Positions 45,844 to 57,740 of a stretch of DNA of 59,396 nucleotides are shown in pieces. Position 1 is the first letter of the stretch, and each line of letters opens with the position of its first letter. The notes beneath the pieces were generated by a model, which was not told the DNA's origin, made no database searches, and saw only the letters and a list, made by a program, of their open reading frames with translations. The position numbers were made by a program, and so were the translations under genes. The DNA comes from Chitinophaga pinensis (GTDB taxonomy: Bacteria > Bacteroidota > Bacteroidia > Chitinophagales > Chitinophagaceae), in assembly GCA_943333125.1 (NCBI GenBank), contig CALQSB010000017.1, forward strand, positions 1 to 59,396, given 5' to 3'.

Positions 45844-45876
45844 TTAAAAAAAGGGCACCTGAAAAAGGTGCCCTTA
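45844..45876 (-). terminator. Intrinsic terminator of rpoC
   Basis: AAGGGCACCT (45852-45861) pairs with AGGTGCCCTT (45867-45876) around a 5-base loop, followed by a T-run on the minus strand. It lies 23 bases beyond the rpoC stop and abuts the end of repeat copy 2. Confidence 0.92.
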
Positions 45877-45898
45877 ACTTTATTTGAAATTGAATTTC

Positions 45899-48800
45899 TT
45901 ATTCTTCTTCATCGAAGCTCATCACTTCTTTGGTTGTCATCAGCAATTCATATTCTTCTTTGCTTCCAACAATCATATTTTCAAAATCACGTAAACCAGT
46001 TCCGGCAGGGATATGATGACCAGTGATAACATTCTCTTTCAATCCAAGCATTTCATCAGTTTTACCTAAGATAGCAGCAGAGCTTAATACCTTAGTCGTT
46101 TCCTGGAATGAAGCAGCAGAAATCCAGCTGTGCGTTCCTAAAGAAGCTTTGGTAATACCTAATAACAATGGAGAAGAAGTTGCAGGTTTTGCATCACGAT
46201 ATTCAGCCAGTTTTTTATCAGATCTTCTTAATATAGAATTTTCTTCTCTAATATCACGAAGTGTAACAATTTGACCTGATTTCAATTTAGTGCTTTCGCC
46301 GCCTTCGGTAACTACTTTTTTATCATAGATGTAATCATTCTCCACATTGAAATCCATTCTGTCTTCAGTATCTCCTTCAAGGAATTTAGTATCTCCTGCA
46401 TCTTCAATCGTTACTTTACGCATCATTTGTCTAACGATTACCTCAATGTGTTTATCATTAATTTTCACACCTTGTAAACGGTAAACTTCCTGAATTTCAT
46501 TAACCACATATTCCTGAACAGCAAAAGGACCTTTTATTGAAAGTATATCTGCAGGTGCAATTTGTCCATCACTCAATGCAGCACCAGCTTTTACGAAGTC
46601 ACCATCCTGAACAAGAATCTGACGACTTAGAGGAACCAGATATTTGCGAGTGATGCCATCTTTTGCTTCTACACTGATCTCTCTGTTACCACGTTTGATA
46701 GCACCAAAACTAACTACGCCATCAATTTCGCAAACTACCGCAGGATTACTTGGATTTCTTGCCTCGAATAATTCTGTTACACGAGGAAGACCTCCGGTGA
46801 TATCCTTTAGTTTGCTTAATACCCTTGGAATTTTTACTAATACCTGACCGCTTCTTACTTCATCCTTTTCTTCGATCACGATATGAGATCCAACAGGCAA
46901 GTTATATTTTTTGATTTCTTTTCCTTCTACAATAATGGTAGCGAGTTTGGTTTTATCTTTTGTTTCGATAACCACTTTCTCTCTGTGTCCTGTTTGTTCA
47001 TCAGCTTCATCACGGTAAGTGATACCCTCGATAACAGATTCAAATTTGATTTTACCATGAGCTTCTGCAACGATTACATTGTTGAATGGATCCCATGTGC
47101 AAATAGCATCCCCTTTTGTTACTTTCTGTCCGTCTTTAACATTCAGGATAGCACCATAAGGAATGTGCATCGTGTTCAATAATCTGTCCGACTTAACATC
47201 AATATTTCTGATCTCACCGGTACGACCGATAACTACAGATATTTTCTTACCCTCATTATTTTCAGTACTTACTGTACGCAGACCATCAAATTGTAAAGTA
47301 CCATCGAACTTAGCAAGCAATGAAGATTCAACAGAAGCAGATCCGGCCACACCACCCACGTGGAAAGTACGAAGTGTCAACTGTGTACCAGGCTCTCCAA
47401 TTGATTGAGCCGCGATTATCCCTACAGCATCTCCGCGTTGAGCCAAAGCACCTGAAGCCAGGTTTCTTCCGTAGCAATTTACACAAACACCACGCTTACT
47501 TTCGCAAGTCAGCACAGAACGAATTTCAACCGTTTCAATTCCTGTCTCTTCGATCATTTTCGCGATGTCGTTGCTTATTTCTTCACCTGCACCAACAAGT
47601 AGTTCGTCGGTAATAGGATTAATCACATCATATAAAGAAGTACGTCCTTCTATTCTGTCGCTTAATGGTTCAATAATATCTTCGTTATCTTTTAATGCAG
47701 AAGTAGCAATACCGCGAAGGGTTCCACAATCCACGTCATTAATTACCACATCCTGAGCAACGTCAACCAATCTACGCGTCAGATAACCTGCATCCGCAGT
47801 TTTAAGAGCCGTATCGGCCAATCCTTTACGGGCACCATGGGTAGAGATAAAGTATTCTAATACACTCAAGCCATCTTTGAAATTGGCTAGAATTGGATTT
47901 TCAATAATTTCACTGCCTGAAGAACCTGATTTTCTTGGCTTAGCCATCAAACCTCTCAATCCAGCCAGCTGTTTAATCTGCTGCTTACTACCACGCGCAC
48001 CCGAATCAAGCATCATATAAACTGAGTTGAATCCTTGTTTATCAATGGCCAATTCGCGGATAAGCGTTTCAGTAACTTTGGTATCAACACGACTCCAGAT
48101 ATCAATAATCTGATTGTATCTTTCATTATTGGTGATTAAACCCATGTTATAACTTTCCCAAACTTCAGCTACTTCCACCTGAGCATTTTCAACCAATTGT
48201 TCTTTCACTACTGGAATAATCAAATCGTTGATGTTGAAAGACAATCCACCGCGGAATGCCATACGGAATCCGAGTGTTTTAATATCATCAAGGAATCTGG
48301 CTGTAATAGGAACACTGGTCCATTTAATGATATCTCCGATGATTTCTCTTAATGCTTTTTTAGTAAGTAACGCATTTACAAATCCTACTTCTTTTGGAAC
48401 AAACTGATTGAAGATTACTCTTCCTACTGTTGTTTCAATTAATTTGAAAGTAAGAGAGCCATCCGGATTACGGAAATTTGCCTTAACTCTGATATTCGCA
48501 TGAAGGTCGATTTGCTTTTCGTTGTAAGCAATAATTACTTCATCAGAAGAGTAGAATGCTTTCCCTTCTCCTTTAACGATTTCATCGCCAATAGTTTTCT
48601 TTCCTTTGGTTATGTAGTATAATCCAAGAACCATGTCCTGAGAAGGCAGTGTAATTGGAGTACCATTTTGAGGATTCAAAATATTATGAGAAGAAAGCAT
48701 CAGTAACTGAGCTTCTAATATTGCAGCATTGCTCAATGGAACGTGAACGGCCATTTGATCTCCATCGAAATCGGCGTTGAAAGCCGCGGTTACCAATGGA

Positions 48801-50191
48801 TGCAAGTGAATCGCTTTTCCTTCAATCAATTTTGGCTGGAAGGCCTGGATTGACAGTCTATGAAGCGTTGGGGCTCTGTTCAACATAACAGGGTGACCCT
48901 TTAATATATTTTCAAGAATATCCCAGATGATTGCTTCTTTTTTATCTACAAGCTTGCGGGCACTCTTCACTGTTTTTACTATACCTCTTTCAATCAGTTT
49001 ACGAATGATAAATGGCTTAAACAATTCTGCAGCCATATCTTTTGGTAAACCGCACTCATGCATTTTCATTTCAGGACCAACCACAATAACCGAACGACCA
49101 GAATAATCAACACGCTTTCCTAATAAGTTCTGACGGAAACGTCCTTGTTTACCTTTTAACACATCACTTAAAGATTTCAGTGCTCTTCCACCTTCCGCTT
49201 TTACTGCGTTAGATTTACGACTGTTATCAAATAGAGAATCGATTGATTCCTGTAACATACGTTTTTCATTACGTAAGATTACTTCAGGCGCTTTAATTTC
49301 CAGCAAACGCTTTAAGCGATTGTTACGGATAATTACACGACGATATAAATCATTCAAATCGGAAGAGGCAAAACGTCCACCATCCAATGGAACCAATGGT
49401 CTTAATTCCGGTGGTATCACAGGAATATATTGCATAACCATCCACTCGGGGCGATTAACAATTCTTGTATTGGCTTCACGGAAACTTTCTACAACGCTTA
49501 GACGCTTAAGGGCATCCGCTTTACGTTGCTGAGATGTTTCTGTGGCAGCAGAATTACGCAAATCAAAACTCAGTTGATCAAGATCAAGACGCTCCAGCAT
49601 TGCATGAACGGCCTCAGCACCCATCTTAGCGATGAATTTATTAGGATCTTCATCAGGAAGCATCTGATTGTCTTTTGGCAAAGCATCCAGAATATCCAGA
49701 TAATCTTCTTCTGTAAGAAGGTCGCTGTAATTCTGACCTTTATCGGCTCTGATACCAGCCTGAATAACCACGAATCTTTCGTAATAAATAATGGTCTCCA
49801 GTTTTTTGGAGCTCATTCCCAAAAGATATCCAATTTTATTCGGCAAAGACTTGAAATACCAGATATGAACAACAGGAACAACCAGTTTGATATGTCCCAT
49901 TCTTTCGCGACGAACTTTCTTTTCAGTGACTTCAACACCGCAACGATCACACACGATACCCTTATAACGAATACGCTTGTACTTTCCGCAAGCACACTCG
50001 TAATCTTTTACTGGTCCAAAAATTCTTTCGCAAAACAAACCGTCTCTTTCGGGCTTGTATGTACGATAGTTGATCGTTTCGGGTTTAATTACTTCCCCGT
50101 AGCTTCTTTCGAGTATACTGTCCGGAGAAGCCAAGCCAATGGTAATTTTGGAAAATGCAGCTCTCGGGCGGTTTTCTTTTTTGAATGCCAT
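45899..50191 (-). CDS. rpoC: DNA-directed RNA polymerase subunit beta'
   Basis: This is the 1430-residue largest catalytic subunit. It has the N-terminal zinc site [20 protein letters not shown], the active-site metal motif [10 protein letters not shown], the trigger region and the second zinc site [13 protein letters not shown], and ends with an acidic tail. The length is typical of Bacteroidota. It lies 62 bases downstream of rpoB on the same strand and ends in a strong terminator. Confidence 0.98.
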   Translation of the reverse strand: MAFKKENRPRAAFSKITIGLASPDSILERSYGEVIKPETINYRTYKPERDGLFCERIFGPVKDYECACGKYKRIRYKGIVCDRCGVEVTEKKVRRERMGHIKLVVPVVHIWYFKSLPNKIGYLLGMSSKKLETIIYYERFVVIQAGIRADKGQNYSDLLTEEDYLDILDALPKDNQMLPDEDPNKFIAKMGAEAVHAMLERLDLDQLSFDLRNSAATETSQQRKADALKRLSVVESFREANTRIVNRPEWMVMQYIPVIPPELRPLVPLDGGRFASSDLNDLYRRVIIRNNRLKRLLEIKAPEVILRNEKRMLQESIDSLFDNSRKSNAVKAEGGRALKSLSDVLKGKQGRFRQNLLGKRVDYSGRSVIVVGPEMKMHECGLPKDMAAELFKPFIIRKLIERGIVKTVKSARKLVDKKEAIIWDILENILKGHPVMLNRAPTLHRLSIQAFQPKLIEGKAIHLHPLVTAAFNADFDGDQMAVHVPLSNAAILEAQLLMLSSHNILNPQNGTPITLPSQDMVLGLYYITKGKKTIGDEIVKGEGKAFYSSDEVIIAYNEKQIDLHANIRVKANFRNPDGSLTFKLIETTVGRVIFNQFVPKEVGFVNALLTKKALREIIGDIIKWTSVPITARFLDDIKTLGFRMAFRGGLSFNINDLIIPVVKEQLVENAQVEVAEVWESYNMGLITNNERYNQIIDIWSRVDTKVTETLIRELAIDKQGFNSVYMMLDSGARGSKQQIKQLAGLRGLMAKPRKSGSSGSEIIENPILANFKDGLSVLEYFISTHGARKGLADTALKTADAGYLTRRLVDVAQDVVINDVDCGTLRGIATSALKDNEDIIEPLSDRIEGRTSLYDVINPITDELLVGAGEEISNDIAKMIEETGIETVEIRSVLTCESKRGVCVNCYGRNLASGALAQRGDAVGIIAAQSIGEPGTQLTLRTFHVGGVAGSASVESSLLAKFDGTLQFDGLRTVSTENNEGKKISVVIGRTGEIRNIDVKSDRLLNTMHIPYGAILNVKDGQKVTKGDAICTWDPFNNVIVAEAHGKIKFESVIEGITYRDEADEQTGHREKVVIETKDKTKLATIIVEGKEIKKYNLPVGSHIVIEEKDEVRSGQVLVKIPRVLSKLKDITGGLPRVTELFEARNPSNPAVVCEIDGVVSFGAIKRGNREISVEAKDGITRKYLVPLSRQILVQDGDFVKAGAALSDGQIAPADILSIKGPFAVQEYVVNEIQEVYRLQGVKINDKHIEVIVRQMMRKVTIEDAGDTKFLEGDTEDRMDFNVENDYIYDKKVVTEGGESTKLKSGQIVTLRDIREENSILRRSDKKLAEYRDAKPATSSPLLLGITKASLGTHSWISAASFQETTKVLSSAAILGKTDEMLGLKENVITGHHIPAGTGLRDFENMIVGSKEEYELLMTTKEVMSFDEEE

Positions 50192-50253
50192 ATTATTTTC
50201 AGATAAATGTTATTGTTATAAATTTTTGTTGCGAATGAAAATGAATAATATAA

Positions 50254-53200
50254 TTACTCAAATTTCAAATCAAGACCCAAACCTCTTAACTCGTGAACCA
50301 GTACATTGAATGATTCAGGAATTCCGGCTCTTGGAATATTATCGCCTTTAACAATTGCTTCATAAGTTTTTGCTCTTCCGATGATATCATCAGATTTGAG
50401 TGTCAACAATTCCTGCAAAATGTTAGATGCGCCATAAGCCTCAAGTGCCCAAACTTCCATCTCTCCAAAACGCTGACCACCAAACTGAGCTTTACCACCC
50501 AAAGGTTGTTGGGTAATCAAACTATATGGTCCGATAGAACGTGCGTGCATTTTGTCATCAACCATGTGATGCAATTTGATCATGTAGATAATTCCAACAG
50601 TTGCCTTCTGATCGAAACGATCTCCTGTTTCTCCATCGAATAAATAAGTATGACCAAATTTTGGCAATGTAGCTTTCTCAATTTGTTCTGCGATTTCATC
50701 TACAGAAGCACCATCAAAAATTGGCGTGGCAAAACGAACACCTAATTTCTCTCCGGCCCAGCCCAACGCTGTTTCATAAATCTGACCAAGGTTCATACGA
50801 CTAGGTACGCCCAATGGATTCAATACGATATCAACAGGAGTTCCATCCTCAAGGAACGGCATATCTTCCTGACGAACGATTTTGGCTACGATTCCTTTAT
50901 TACCATGACGACCTGCCATTTTATCACCCACTTTCAACTTGCGTTTTACAGCGATATAAACTTTAGCAAGTTTCAATACGCCTGCAGGTAATTCATCCCC
51001 GATCGAAATATTGAATTTCTCTCTTTTGAATCTTCCTAACTCTTCGTTGAATTTAATACTGAAGTTGTGTAATAATGTATTGATTAAATCATCCGTTTTA
51101 GCGTCGCCAGTCCAGCCTAATGGATTTACATTTTGAAAATCAATGCCTGCAATGTTTTTCGCATTGAATTTTGCACTTTTTCCAATCATGACTTCACCAA
51201 AATTGTTGCTTACTCCCTGACTAGTCATGTCTTTCAACAAGCTTAGCAATTTGCTTTGCAATAATTCTAATAAATCCACCTCGTTTTTTTCATGAGTTTT
51301 TTCAATCTTCTCGATAAGCGCCTTCTCTCTGACTTTTGTGTTTTTATCTTTTTTTGCGCGCTGGAATAATTTTTTATTAATTACTACGCCTTCGGTTCCG
51401 CTTGGTGCTTTTAATGAAGCATCCTTTGCATCTCCGGCTTTATCACCAAAAATGGCGCGTAATAATTTTTCTTCAGGTGTAGGATCGCTTTCTCCTTTAG
51501 GAGTAATCTTTCCAATGATAATATCTCCTTCTTTAATAGCAGCACCAATTCTGATGATTCCATTTTGATCGAGATCTTTAGTTGCTTCCTCACTAACGTT
51601 AGGAATATCCGGAGTCAATTCTTCTTCACCTAATTTGGTATCACGAACTTCAGTTTCAAATTCACTGATATGGATAGACGTAAACAAATCTTCTTTCACT
51701 ACTTTTTCACTGATCACAATAGCATCCTCGAAGTTGTAACCTTTCCATGGCATGAAGGCCACTTTAAGATTTCTTCCAAGTGCCAGTTCGCCTCCCTTAG
51801 TTGCATATCCTTCAGTAAGAAAATCACCGTCATTTACTTTCTGTCCTTTTGTAACTGCAGGGCGTAAATTGATGCAAGTTTCCTGATTGGTACGAACAAA
51901 TTTTGTTAGCTTATAAATTTTGAGATCATCTTCGAAGCTTACTAATTGCTGAGTTTCGGAACGTTTGTAACGAACATGAATTTCATTAGCATCAACGTAT
52001 TCGATAGTTCCGTCTCCTTCTGCATGAACTTGAATCCTTGCATCACGGGCAGCTTTTCCTTCAAGGCCAGTACCCACAATAGGAACTTCAGGCTTAATCA
52101 AAGGAACGGCCTGACGCTGCATGTTTGAACCCATCAACGCACGGTTGGCATCATCATGTTCAAGGAACGGAATCAGAGAAGCACTTAGTCCTACAATTTG
52201 ATTTGGTGCCACATCCATGAATTCCACTTCCGCTTTATCTAAAATCGGGAAATCGCCTGTTTGTCTAGATTTGATTTTATCTTCAACGAAATTACCTTTT
52301 GGATCAAGCTCAACGTTTGCCTGGGCAATTTTGGCTGTATCTTCTTCTTCCGCACTTAGGAAAGTAATTTTCTTCATATCCACCTTTCCGTTGTCTACTT
52401 TACGATAAGGAGTTTCAATGAAACCCATATCGTTAATTTTAGCATGAACGCACAAGGTAGAAATCAAACCAATGTTTGGTCCTTCCGGAGTTTCAATGGT
52501 ACACAATCTTCCATAATGAGAATAGTGAACATCTCGAACTTCAAATCCAGCTCTTTCTCTGCTCAATCCACCGGGTCCGAGGGCTGAAATACGACGCTTA
52601 TGGGTAATCTCACTCAAAGGATTGGTTTGATCCAAAAACTGAGATAACTGAGATGTTCCAAAAAATGAATTAATAACAGAAGAAAGTGTTCTTGCATTAA
52701 TAAGATCTACCGGAGTAAAAACTTCATTATCGCGCACATTCATTCTTTCACGGATGGTTCTGGCCATACGCGCCAATCCCACTCCAAACTGAGCGTATAA
52801 CTGCTCTCCTACTGTACGAACACGTCTGTTACTTAAGTGATCAATATCATCCACCTCGCTTTTACCATTGGTTAAAAGAACCAAATATTTAACGATTGAA
52901 ATGATATCTTCTTTAGTTAATACTTTTTTCTCTATTGGATAATTTAATCCCAGACGACGGTTTATTTTATAACGACCAACTTCTCCTAAATCATAACGTT
53001 TGTCGCTGAAGAATAATTTATCAATAATCCCTCTTGCTGTTTCATCATCAGGAGCATCAGCACCACGTAATTGCTTGTAAATATGCTGAACGGCTTCTAA
53101 CTCTGAGTTAGAGGTATCCTTATTCAGTGTGTTATATATAATTGCGTAATCGCCACTAACTTCTTCTTTTTGAACAAAAATACTTTTGGTTTGCATTTCA

Positions 53201-54063
53201 AGAATCGATGCAATATTGGCTTCATCAAGAATGCTATCTCTTTCAAGAATAACTTCATTACGCTCTAAAGAAACTACTTCACCGGTATCTTCATCAACAA
53301 AATCTTCTACCCAGGTACGCAAAACACGGGCAGCCAATCTTTTTCCAGCATGTTTCTCCAGTGTTTTTTTGTCGGCTTTAATTTCGTCGGCCATTCCAAA
53401 AAGCTCCAGAATGTCTTTATCTGTTTCAAATCCTATTGAACGTAATAATGTAGTAACGGGGAATTTTTTCTTACGATCGATATAAGCGAACATAACATTG
53501 TTGATGTCTGTTGCGAATTCCATCCAAGCTCCTTTAAAAGGAATAACCCTTGCAGAATAAATTTTTGTTCCGTTTGGATGAACTGACTGACCAAAAAATA
53601 CTCCGGGTGAACGATGAAGCTGACTAACAACAACTCTCTCAGCTCCGTTAATCACGAAGGTTCCACGTGGAGTCATGTAAGGAATGTTTCCTAAAAATAC
53701 ATCCTGTACTATAGTTTGAAAATCGACATGTTCTTCATCATTACAACTTAAGCGTAGCTTAGCTTTCAGCGGAACAGCGTAAGTCAATCCTCTTTCTATA
53801 CACTCTTCAATAGTATAGCGTGGTGGATCTACGAAGTAATCAAGAAATTCCAATACGAAAATATTTCGTGTATCCGTAATGGGGAAGTTTTCTTTAAACA
53901 CTCGGAATAAACCCTCGACATTTCGTTTGTCAGGAGTTGTTTCCAACTGAAAGAAATCTTTAAATGATTGTATCTGGATTCCCAGCAAATCAGGTTGCTC
54001 TGCAATGAGTTCAACTTTTCCGAAATTGAAGCGTTTAGCAGCGGTTGTTTTAGATGCAGACAT
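50254..54063 (-). CDS. rpoB: DNA-directed RNA polymerase subunit beta
   Basis: This 1269-residue subunit has the standard landmarks: a rifampicin-region segment [39 protein letters not shown] and the C-terminal [18 protein letters not shown]. It is the first gene of rpoBC in the window; unlike the classic rplJL-rpoBC arrangement, a terminator and repeat copy 3 separate it from rplL. A -7-like box TAACTTCG lies 81 bases upstream of the ATG. Confidence 0.98.
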   Translation of the reverse strand: MSASKTTAAKRFNFGKVELIAEQPDLLGIQIQSFKDFFQLETTPDKRNVEGLFRVFKENFPITDTRNIFVLEFLDYFVDPPRYTIEECIERGLTYAVPLKAKLRLSCNDEEHVDFQTIVQDVFLGNIPYMTPRGTFVINGAERVVVSQLHRSPGVFFGQSVHPNGTKIYSARVIPFKGAWMEFATDINNVMFAYIDRKKKFPVTTLLRSIGFETDKDILELFGMADEIKADKKTLEKHAGKRLAARVLRTWVEDFVDEDTGEVVSLERNEVILERDSILDEANIASILEMQTKSIFVQKEEVSGDYAIIYNTLNKDTSNSELEAVQHIYKQLRGADAPDDETARGIIDKLFFSDKRYDLGEVGRYKINRRLGLNYPIEKKVLTKEDIISIVKYLVLLTNGKSEVDDIDHLSNRRVRTVGEQLYAQFGVGLARMARTIRERMNVRDNEVFTPVDLINARTLSSVINSFFGTSQLSQFLDQTNPLSEITHKRRISALGPGGLSRERAGFEVRDVHYSHYGRLCTIETPEGPNIGLISTLCVHAKINDMGFIETPYRKVDNGKVDMKKITFLSAEEEDTAKIAQANVELDPKGNFVEDKIKSRQTGDFPILDKAEVEFMDVAPNQIVGLSASLIPFLEHDDANRALMGSNMQRQAVPLIKPEVPIVGTGLEGKAARDARIQVHAEGDGTIEYVDANEIHVRYKRSETQQLVSFEDDLKIYKLTKFVRTNQETCINLRPAVTKGQKVNDGDFLTEGYATKGGELALGRNLKVAFMPWKGYNFEDAIVISEKVVKEDLFTSIHISEFETEVRDTKLGEEELTPDIPNVSEEATKDLDQNGIIRIGAAIKEGDIIIGKITPKGESDPTPEEKLLRAIFGDKAGDAKDASLKAPSGTEGVVINKKLFQRAKKDKNTKVREKALIEKIEKTHEKNEVDLLELLQSKLLSLLKDMTSQGVSNNFGEVMIGKSAKFNAKNIAGIDFQNVNPLGWTGDAKTDDLINTLLHNFSIKFNEELGRFKREKFNISIGDELPAGVLKLAKVYIAVKRKLKVGDKMAGRHGNKGIVAKIVRQEDMPFLEDGTPVDIVLNPLGVPSRMNLGQIYETALGWAGEKLGVRFATPIFDGASVDEIAEQIEKATLPKFGHTYLFDGETGDRFDQKATVGIIYMIKLHHMVDDKMHARSIGPYSLITQQPLGGKAQFGGQRFGEMEVWALEAYGASNILQELLTLKSDDIIGRAKTYEAIVKGDNIPRAGIPESFNVLVHELRGLGLDLKFE

Positions 54064-54281
54064 ATGTAATATAAAACGTTTTAGTGTAGACCTTTTAATA
54101 TTATGTTGAGGGCATACGCCACCAATCCTAAATTAAAGGACGGCGAAGTTAGGTAATAAATACGAAATCTTGGACATTAAAAAGCAGAATTTTGTCAATT
54201 TGGTAAGATTTGTGATAAAATGGGGAAAACTATCCTTTTTTTAAGGGTTTAGTTGCTTCAAGACCATGCGGAAATTCATTT
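54064..54281 (-). promoter_or_regulatory. rpoB leader with a possible promoter
   Basis: On the minus strand TAACTTCG (54144-54151) is one base off TAnnTTTG and is followed by CCG, as is the rplK box TAGCTTTG at 57051-57058. No clear -33 TTG is seen. The leader carries no gene. This supports independent transcription of rpoBC, but weakly. Confidence 0.4.
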
Positions 54282-54463
54282 TTAAACCCGGATTTTGCAG
54301 TTGGAATCGTGATGAAAGGAAAAAAGGCAATAAAGACGGGTGTTTGAACCGATATTTTGGACGAAAGCATAATGAATTATTTGGAGATCAAAATATCAAG
54401 CAAACGCTTGTCTTTGCAGCATTTTTTTCTTGTAATAGATTTCAACTGCAAAATCTGGGTTAA
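54282..54463. repeat. Dispersed ~180-bp palindromic element, copy 3
   Basis: Copy 3 starts TTAAACCCGGATTTTGCAG and ends CTGGGTTAA. It is the best preserved with copy 1: both arms pair along almost the whole length and the central loop is about 28 bases. It lies between the rplL terminator and rpoB. Transcripts crossing this spacer would form a large hairpin. The plus strand reads as a 65-codon open frame here, but copies 1 and 2 have stops in the same frame. Confidence 0.92.
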
Positions 54464-54508
54464 AAGAATTAATAGCACGAATTTGTATGTGCTTAGAATT
54501 ACGGCATT

Positions 54509-54532
54509 AAAAAACCCGGGAAAACCCGGGTT
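54509..54532 (-). terminator. Intrinsic terminator of rplL
   Basis: AACCCGGG (54513-54520) pairs with CCCGGGTT (54525-54532) around four A residues, followed by a T-run on the minus strand. It lies 27 bases after the rplL stop, so transcription from rplJL would mostly end here. Confidence 0.9.
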
Positions 54533-54558
54533 CTTAATCATATTCAGATAGAAAAAAA

Positions 54559-54933
54559 TTAAGCTAATTCTACATCAGCACCCGCTTCTACTAATTTAGC
54601 TTTCATATCTTCTGCAGTTGCTTTGTCCACACCTTCTTTGATTGCTTTTGGAGCGCCATCAACTAAGTCTTTAGCTTCTTTCAATCCCAATCCGGTCATT
54701 TCTTTAACGATTTTTACAACAGCCAATTTGCTTGCGCCGCCGCTCTTAAGAATTACATTGAATGAAGTTTTTTCTTCAACTGCTGCGGCACCACCACCGT
54801 CACCAGCACTTACCATAACTGCAGCTGCAGCTGGTTCGATTCCGTATTCTGATTTTAAGAATTCAGCTAATTCCTGAACTTCTTTTACTGTTAAGCCTAC
54901 AAGGCTTTCTGCTAATGCTTTAATTTCTGCCAT
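54559..54933 (-). CDS. rplL: 50S ribosomal protein L7/L12
   Basis: This 124-residue stalk protein recruits translation factors. It has the N-terminal dimerisation helix ([25 protein letters not shown]), an Ala/Gly hinge, and the C-terminal [30 protein letters not shown] domain that includes the factor-binding helix. The downstream terminator gives it its own 3' end. It lies 140 bases after rplJ. Confidence 0.98.
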   Translation of the reverse strand: MAEIKALAESLVGLTVKEVQELAEFLKSEYGIEPAAAAVMVSAGDGGGAAAVEEKTSFNVILKSGGASKLAVVKIVKEMTGLGLKEAKDLVDGAPKAIKEGVDKATAEDMKAKLVEAGADVELA

Positions 54934-55038
54934 TTTGTTTGAATTTTTTCCGCCTTCATTGTTTTCGACTCCGGCGGAGATTTAAAAAAATTGTTTATTG
55001 CCTTTTGTTTACCGTCCGGCCAGGTGTTATTTGCTGGA

Positions 55039-55075
55039 ATCTAGAATCTATTATCTAGAATCTGTTATCTAGATT
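55039..55075. repeat. 14-base tandem repeat between rplJ and rplL
   Basis: ATCTAGAATCTATT, ATCTAGAATCTGTT and a partial ATCTAGAT follow one another directly, ending in the TAA of rplJ. The centre unit is palindromic (ATCTAGAT). It sits just downstream of rplJ and upstream of rplL. It may be a slippage product or a folded leader; no role is assigned. A further stem CCGCC/GGCGG (54950-54977) lies closer to rplL. Confidence 0.6.
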
Positions 55076-55727
55076 ATGCTTCGGCTGGAGCATCTGGTGA
55101 ATCAGTAGCTGGTGCTTCTGTTGCAGTTTCAGGTGCTGGAGCTTCTTCAGCAGGAGCAGTTTCAGCAACTGGTGCTGCTACAACTTCTTCTGCAACTGGA
55201 GCTTCCGCTACCGGAGCAACAATTTCTTCCACTTTTTCAGCTTTGTCTTTGTTTTGTAAAGCTCCTAATACACGTTGTATTGGAGATTGCAACAATCCAA
55301 TAATATCACCAATAAGTTCATTCTTAGTTTTAAGCAACGTAAGAACTTTTAATTGATTATCGCCAACAAAAACATCTCCATTAATGAAAGCAGCTTTCAA
55401 AATAGGCTTGTCGGTGTTACTGGATTTACGGAAGCCGCTTAAAATAACTGCAGGTTGTTTTGGATTTTCACTGAACATCAAAGCGGTTACTTTGTGCAAT
55501 GAATCAAAAACTCCGGCATATTTTTCAGCATCAATGCTTTCCAATGCTTTTTTAATCAAAGTGTTTTTTGCCACTTTCATTTCTACTTGTTTGTCGAAAC
55601 AAACATTGCGCAATTTTCCTACTTGTTCTACGGTAAGAGATTCCGTATCCGTAATGTAGAAGTTATTGTATTGAGAGAATTTACCCTTAAGCAATTCTAT
55701 CACTTCATTTTTCTCTTGCTTTGTCAT
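55074..55727 (-). CDS. rplJ: 50S ribosomal protein L10 with long Ala/Pro/Glu tail
   Basis: L10 anchors the L7/L12 dimers to the large subunit. The first 165 residues are a standard L10 (MTKQEKNEVIELLKGKFS, then MKVAKNTLIKKAL and the C-terminal helix). About 50 further residues are almost only Ala, Pro, Glu, Val and Thr (for example PVAEAPVAEEVVAAPV). E. coli L10 is about 165 residues, so this tail is extra. The stop codon lies at the end of the 14-base tandem repeat. Confidence 0.95.
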   Translation of the reverse strand: MTKQEKNEVIELLKGKFSQYNNFYITDTESLTVEQVGKLRNVCFDKQVEMKVAKNTLIKKALESIDAEKYAGVFDSLHKVTALMFSENPKQPAVILSGFRKSSNTDKPILKAAFINGDVFVGDNQLKVLTLLKTKNELIGDIIGLLQSPIQRVLGALQNKDKAEKVEEIVAPVAEAPVAEEVVAAPVAETAPAEEAPAPETATEAPATDSPDAPAEA

Positions 55728-55772
55728 AAAAAATATTTTTTATCCCAGGCAAAAAGCCCAAGCGATGGAGAT

Positions 55773-56462
55773 TTAGTTTTGAACAGATTTTGTGTCGATA
55801 GCAATGCCCGGGCTCATTGAGCTGGCCATGCTTACCCCTTTAAGATAGGTACCTTTTGAACTTGCTGGTTTTAGTTTAACGATTGCGTTAATAAACTCTT
55901 GACAATTTTCAGCTATTTTCTCGGGTGCGAAACTTACACGACCGATTGAAGCATGTATGATACCCACTTTATCAACTTTGAAGGCTATTTTACCACCTTT
56001 CAAGTCATTTACAGCTCCTGCAACATCATTAGTAACAGTTCCTGTTTTAGGGTTAGGCATCAAATTGCGAGGTCCTAAAACCTTACCCAGCTTACCGATT
56101 TTCGGCATCACTGATGGAGTTGCTACGATAACATCAACATCTGTCCAGCCCCCTTCAATTTTTGCGATATATTCATCCAGACCTACGTAATCTGCGCCTG
56201 CAGCTGTAGCTTCTGATTCTTTATCCGGGTTACATAATACAAGAACTTTTTTAGTTTTACCTGTCCCGTGAGGTAAAGAAACTGTACCACGGATTGCCTG
56301 ATCAGCTTTTTTAGGATCCACGCCTAATTTAACGTGAACATCTACTGAGCTGTCAAATTTTGTTGTATTGATTTGTTTTACCAGGGAAGAAGCCTCTTTA
56401 AGCGTATAAGCTTTGTTGGCGTCAACCTTAGCATTTGCTATTTTTCTTTTTTTAGTAATCAT
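55773..56462 (-). CDS. rplA: 50S ribosomal protein L1
   Basis: This 229-residue protein has the L1 features: [29 protein letters not shown] and the C-terminal [10 protein letters not shown] segment. It binds 23S rRNA at the E-site stalk and may control its own mRNA in other bacteria; no clear regulatory target is visible here. It lies 44 bases after rplK. Confidence 0.97.
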   Translation of the reverse strand: MITKKRKIANAKVDANKAYTLKEASSLVKQINTTKFDSSVDVHVKLGVDPKKADQAIRGTVSLPHGTGKTKKVLVLCNPDKESEATAAGADYVGLDEYIAKIEGGWTDVDVIVATPSVMPKIGKLGKVLGPRNLMPNPKTGTVTNDVAGAVNDLKGGKIAFKVDKVGIIHASIGRVSFAPEKIAENCQEFINAIVKLKPASSKGTYLKGVSMASSMSPGIAIDTKSVQN

Positions 56463-56506
56463 TGTTAAAAAAATTTATTGCTCCGAATACCGGAACAGAT
56501 TGACGA

Positions 56507-56953
56507 TTAATTGTTTTCCCAAGGGGCTTTTCCTTCTACAGTGAGGCCCATGCTGCGGGCAGTTCCTGCAACCATACTCATTGCGCTATTTAGCGTAAAG
56601 GCATTTAGATCGGGCATTTTATCCTTTGCGATTTCTTCAATCTGAGCCCAGGAAACTTTCCCTACTTTCACACGATTGGGTTCTTTACTTCCACTGGTGA
56701 TTTTTGCAGCGTCCATTAACTGAACTGCAGCTGGTGGGGTTTTGATAATAAATTCGAAGGATTTGTCTGCATACACTGTAATCAAAACAGGTAATACTTT
56801 TCCAGGTTTGTCTTGTGTTCTTGCATTAAACTGCTTGCAGAACTCCATGATGTTTACACCCTTGGAACCGAGCGCAGGGCCGATTGGCGGCGCTGGATTG
56901 GCTTGTCCTCCTTTACATTGGAGCTTCACATAGCCGGTAATTTCTTTTGCCAT
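56507..56953 (-). CDS. rplK: 50S ribosomal protein L11
   Basis: This 148-residue protein starts [20 protein letters not shown] with the [18 protein letters not shown] signature. The frame is open upstream to 57004, but the family start is at 56953. It binds the GTPase-associated region of 23S rRNA. A separate promoter (57051-57081) lies upstream, between it and nusG. Confidence 0.97.
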   Translation of the reverse strand: MAKEITGYVKLQCKGGQANPAPPIGPALGSKGVNIMEFCKQFNARTQDKPGKVLPVLITVYADKSFEFIIKTPPAAVQLMDAAKITSGSKEPNRVKVGKVSWAQIEEIAKDKMPDLNAFTLNSAMSMVAGTARSMGLTVEGKAPWENN

Positions 56954-57050
56954 TTTTTTTAGATTTTTTGGTGATAACGTTCGAACAATTATCCGAACTC
57001 CCAAATTTGTCTGATAAGGACAAATTCTACTAAAGAACTAATTGGGGCGG

Positions 57051-57081
57051 CAAAGCTAAGTAATTTGAGTTGATCGCACAA
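57051..57081 (-). promoter_or_regulatory. Promoter of rplK-rplA-rplJ-rplL
   Basis: On the minus strand TTG (57079-57081), 20 bases, then TAGCTTTG (57051-57058) matches the Bacteroidota -33/-7 pattern. The -33 element touches the T-run of the nusG terminator, so termination and initiation are adjacent. Confidence 0.6.
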
Positions 57082-57111
57082 AAAAAATCGCCTCAAAATT
57101 TGAGGCGATCG
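57081..57111 (-). terminator. Intrinsic terminator of nusG
   Basis: TCGCCTCAAA (57088-57097) pairs with TTTGAGGCGA (57099-57108), with nearly no loop, followed by a T-run on the minus strand. It lies 25 bases after the nusG stop. Confidence 0.88.
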
Positions 57112-57135
57112 AAAAATATGTTTATTGAAACTTGT

Positions 57136-57738
57136 CTAACTGATTTTTTCAACCTGCATATAGCTGAGTTCCACCGGAGTAGCTCTTCCAAAGATTTTTA
57201 CTTGTACTTTAAGTTTTTTCTTTTCATCGCTTACTTCTTCTATCACTCCATTAAAATCATTAAACGGACCATCAATAATTTTAATCGTTTCGCCTATAAT
57301 AAAAGGTTCGCTCATTGTTACTCCGCCAATATCACTCATCTCATCCATTTTGCCGAGCATTTTATTCACCTCAGATTTTCTCAGACAAATAATATTCCCT
57401 TTGGAACCTTTACCATCAGTAAGAAAATGCATAACATTACTAATATTGCTGACATGCTGGATGATATCATCGCTGAGTTTATTATCCGCTACTTCCATCA
57501 TTATATAACCAGGATAAAAATTTCGCTCACGCATTACTTTTTTTCCATTGGCTACTTTGTATACTTTTTCGACTGGAAGAAAGATTTGTTTGATTACTTT
57601 ATCCCAACCATTACGAATGATGTCTTTGTCCAGGTATTCTTTTATTTTTCGTTCTTTTCCACTAACCACTCTAAGCACATACCATTTAGACTCTTTTTCA
57701 ACTTTTTCTGTCTTTTCAACAGTTGATATTTCTTGCAT
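57136..57738 (-). CDS. nusG: Transcription termination/antitermination factor NusG
   Basis: This 200-residue protein starts at MQEIST (57738) followed by [14 protein letters not shown], the NusG N-terminal domain, and ends with a KOW motif ([16 protein letters not shown]). The frame is open to 57867, but those residues overlap secE and do not look like NusG. It lies 2 bases after the secE stop. Confidence 0.97.
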   Translation of the reverse strand: MQEISTVEKTEKVEKESKWYVLRVVSGKERKIKEYLDKDIIRNGWDKVIKQIFLPVEKVYKVANGKKVMRERNFYPGYIMMEVADNKLSDDIIQHVSNISNVMHFLTDGKGSKGNIICLRKSEVNKMLGKMDEMSDIGGVTMSEPFIIGETIKIIDGPFNDFNGVIEEVSDEKKKLKVQVKIFGRATPVELSYMQVEKIS

Positions 57739-57740
57739 AA

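Noticed and set aside
54266..54463. Open reading frame of 65 codons through repeat copy 3
   Set aside because: The same frame is broken in copies 1 and 2, and the sequence is explained by the palindromic element. It is not likely to be a gene.
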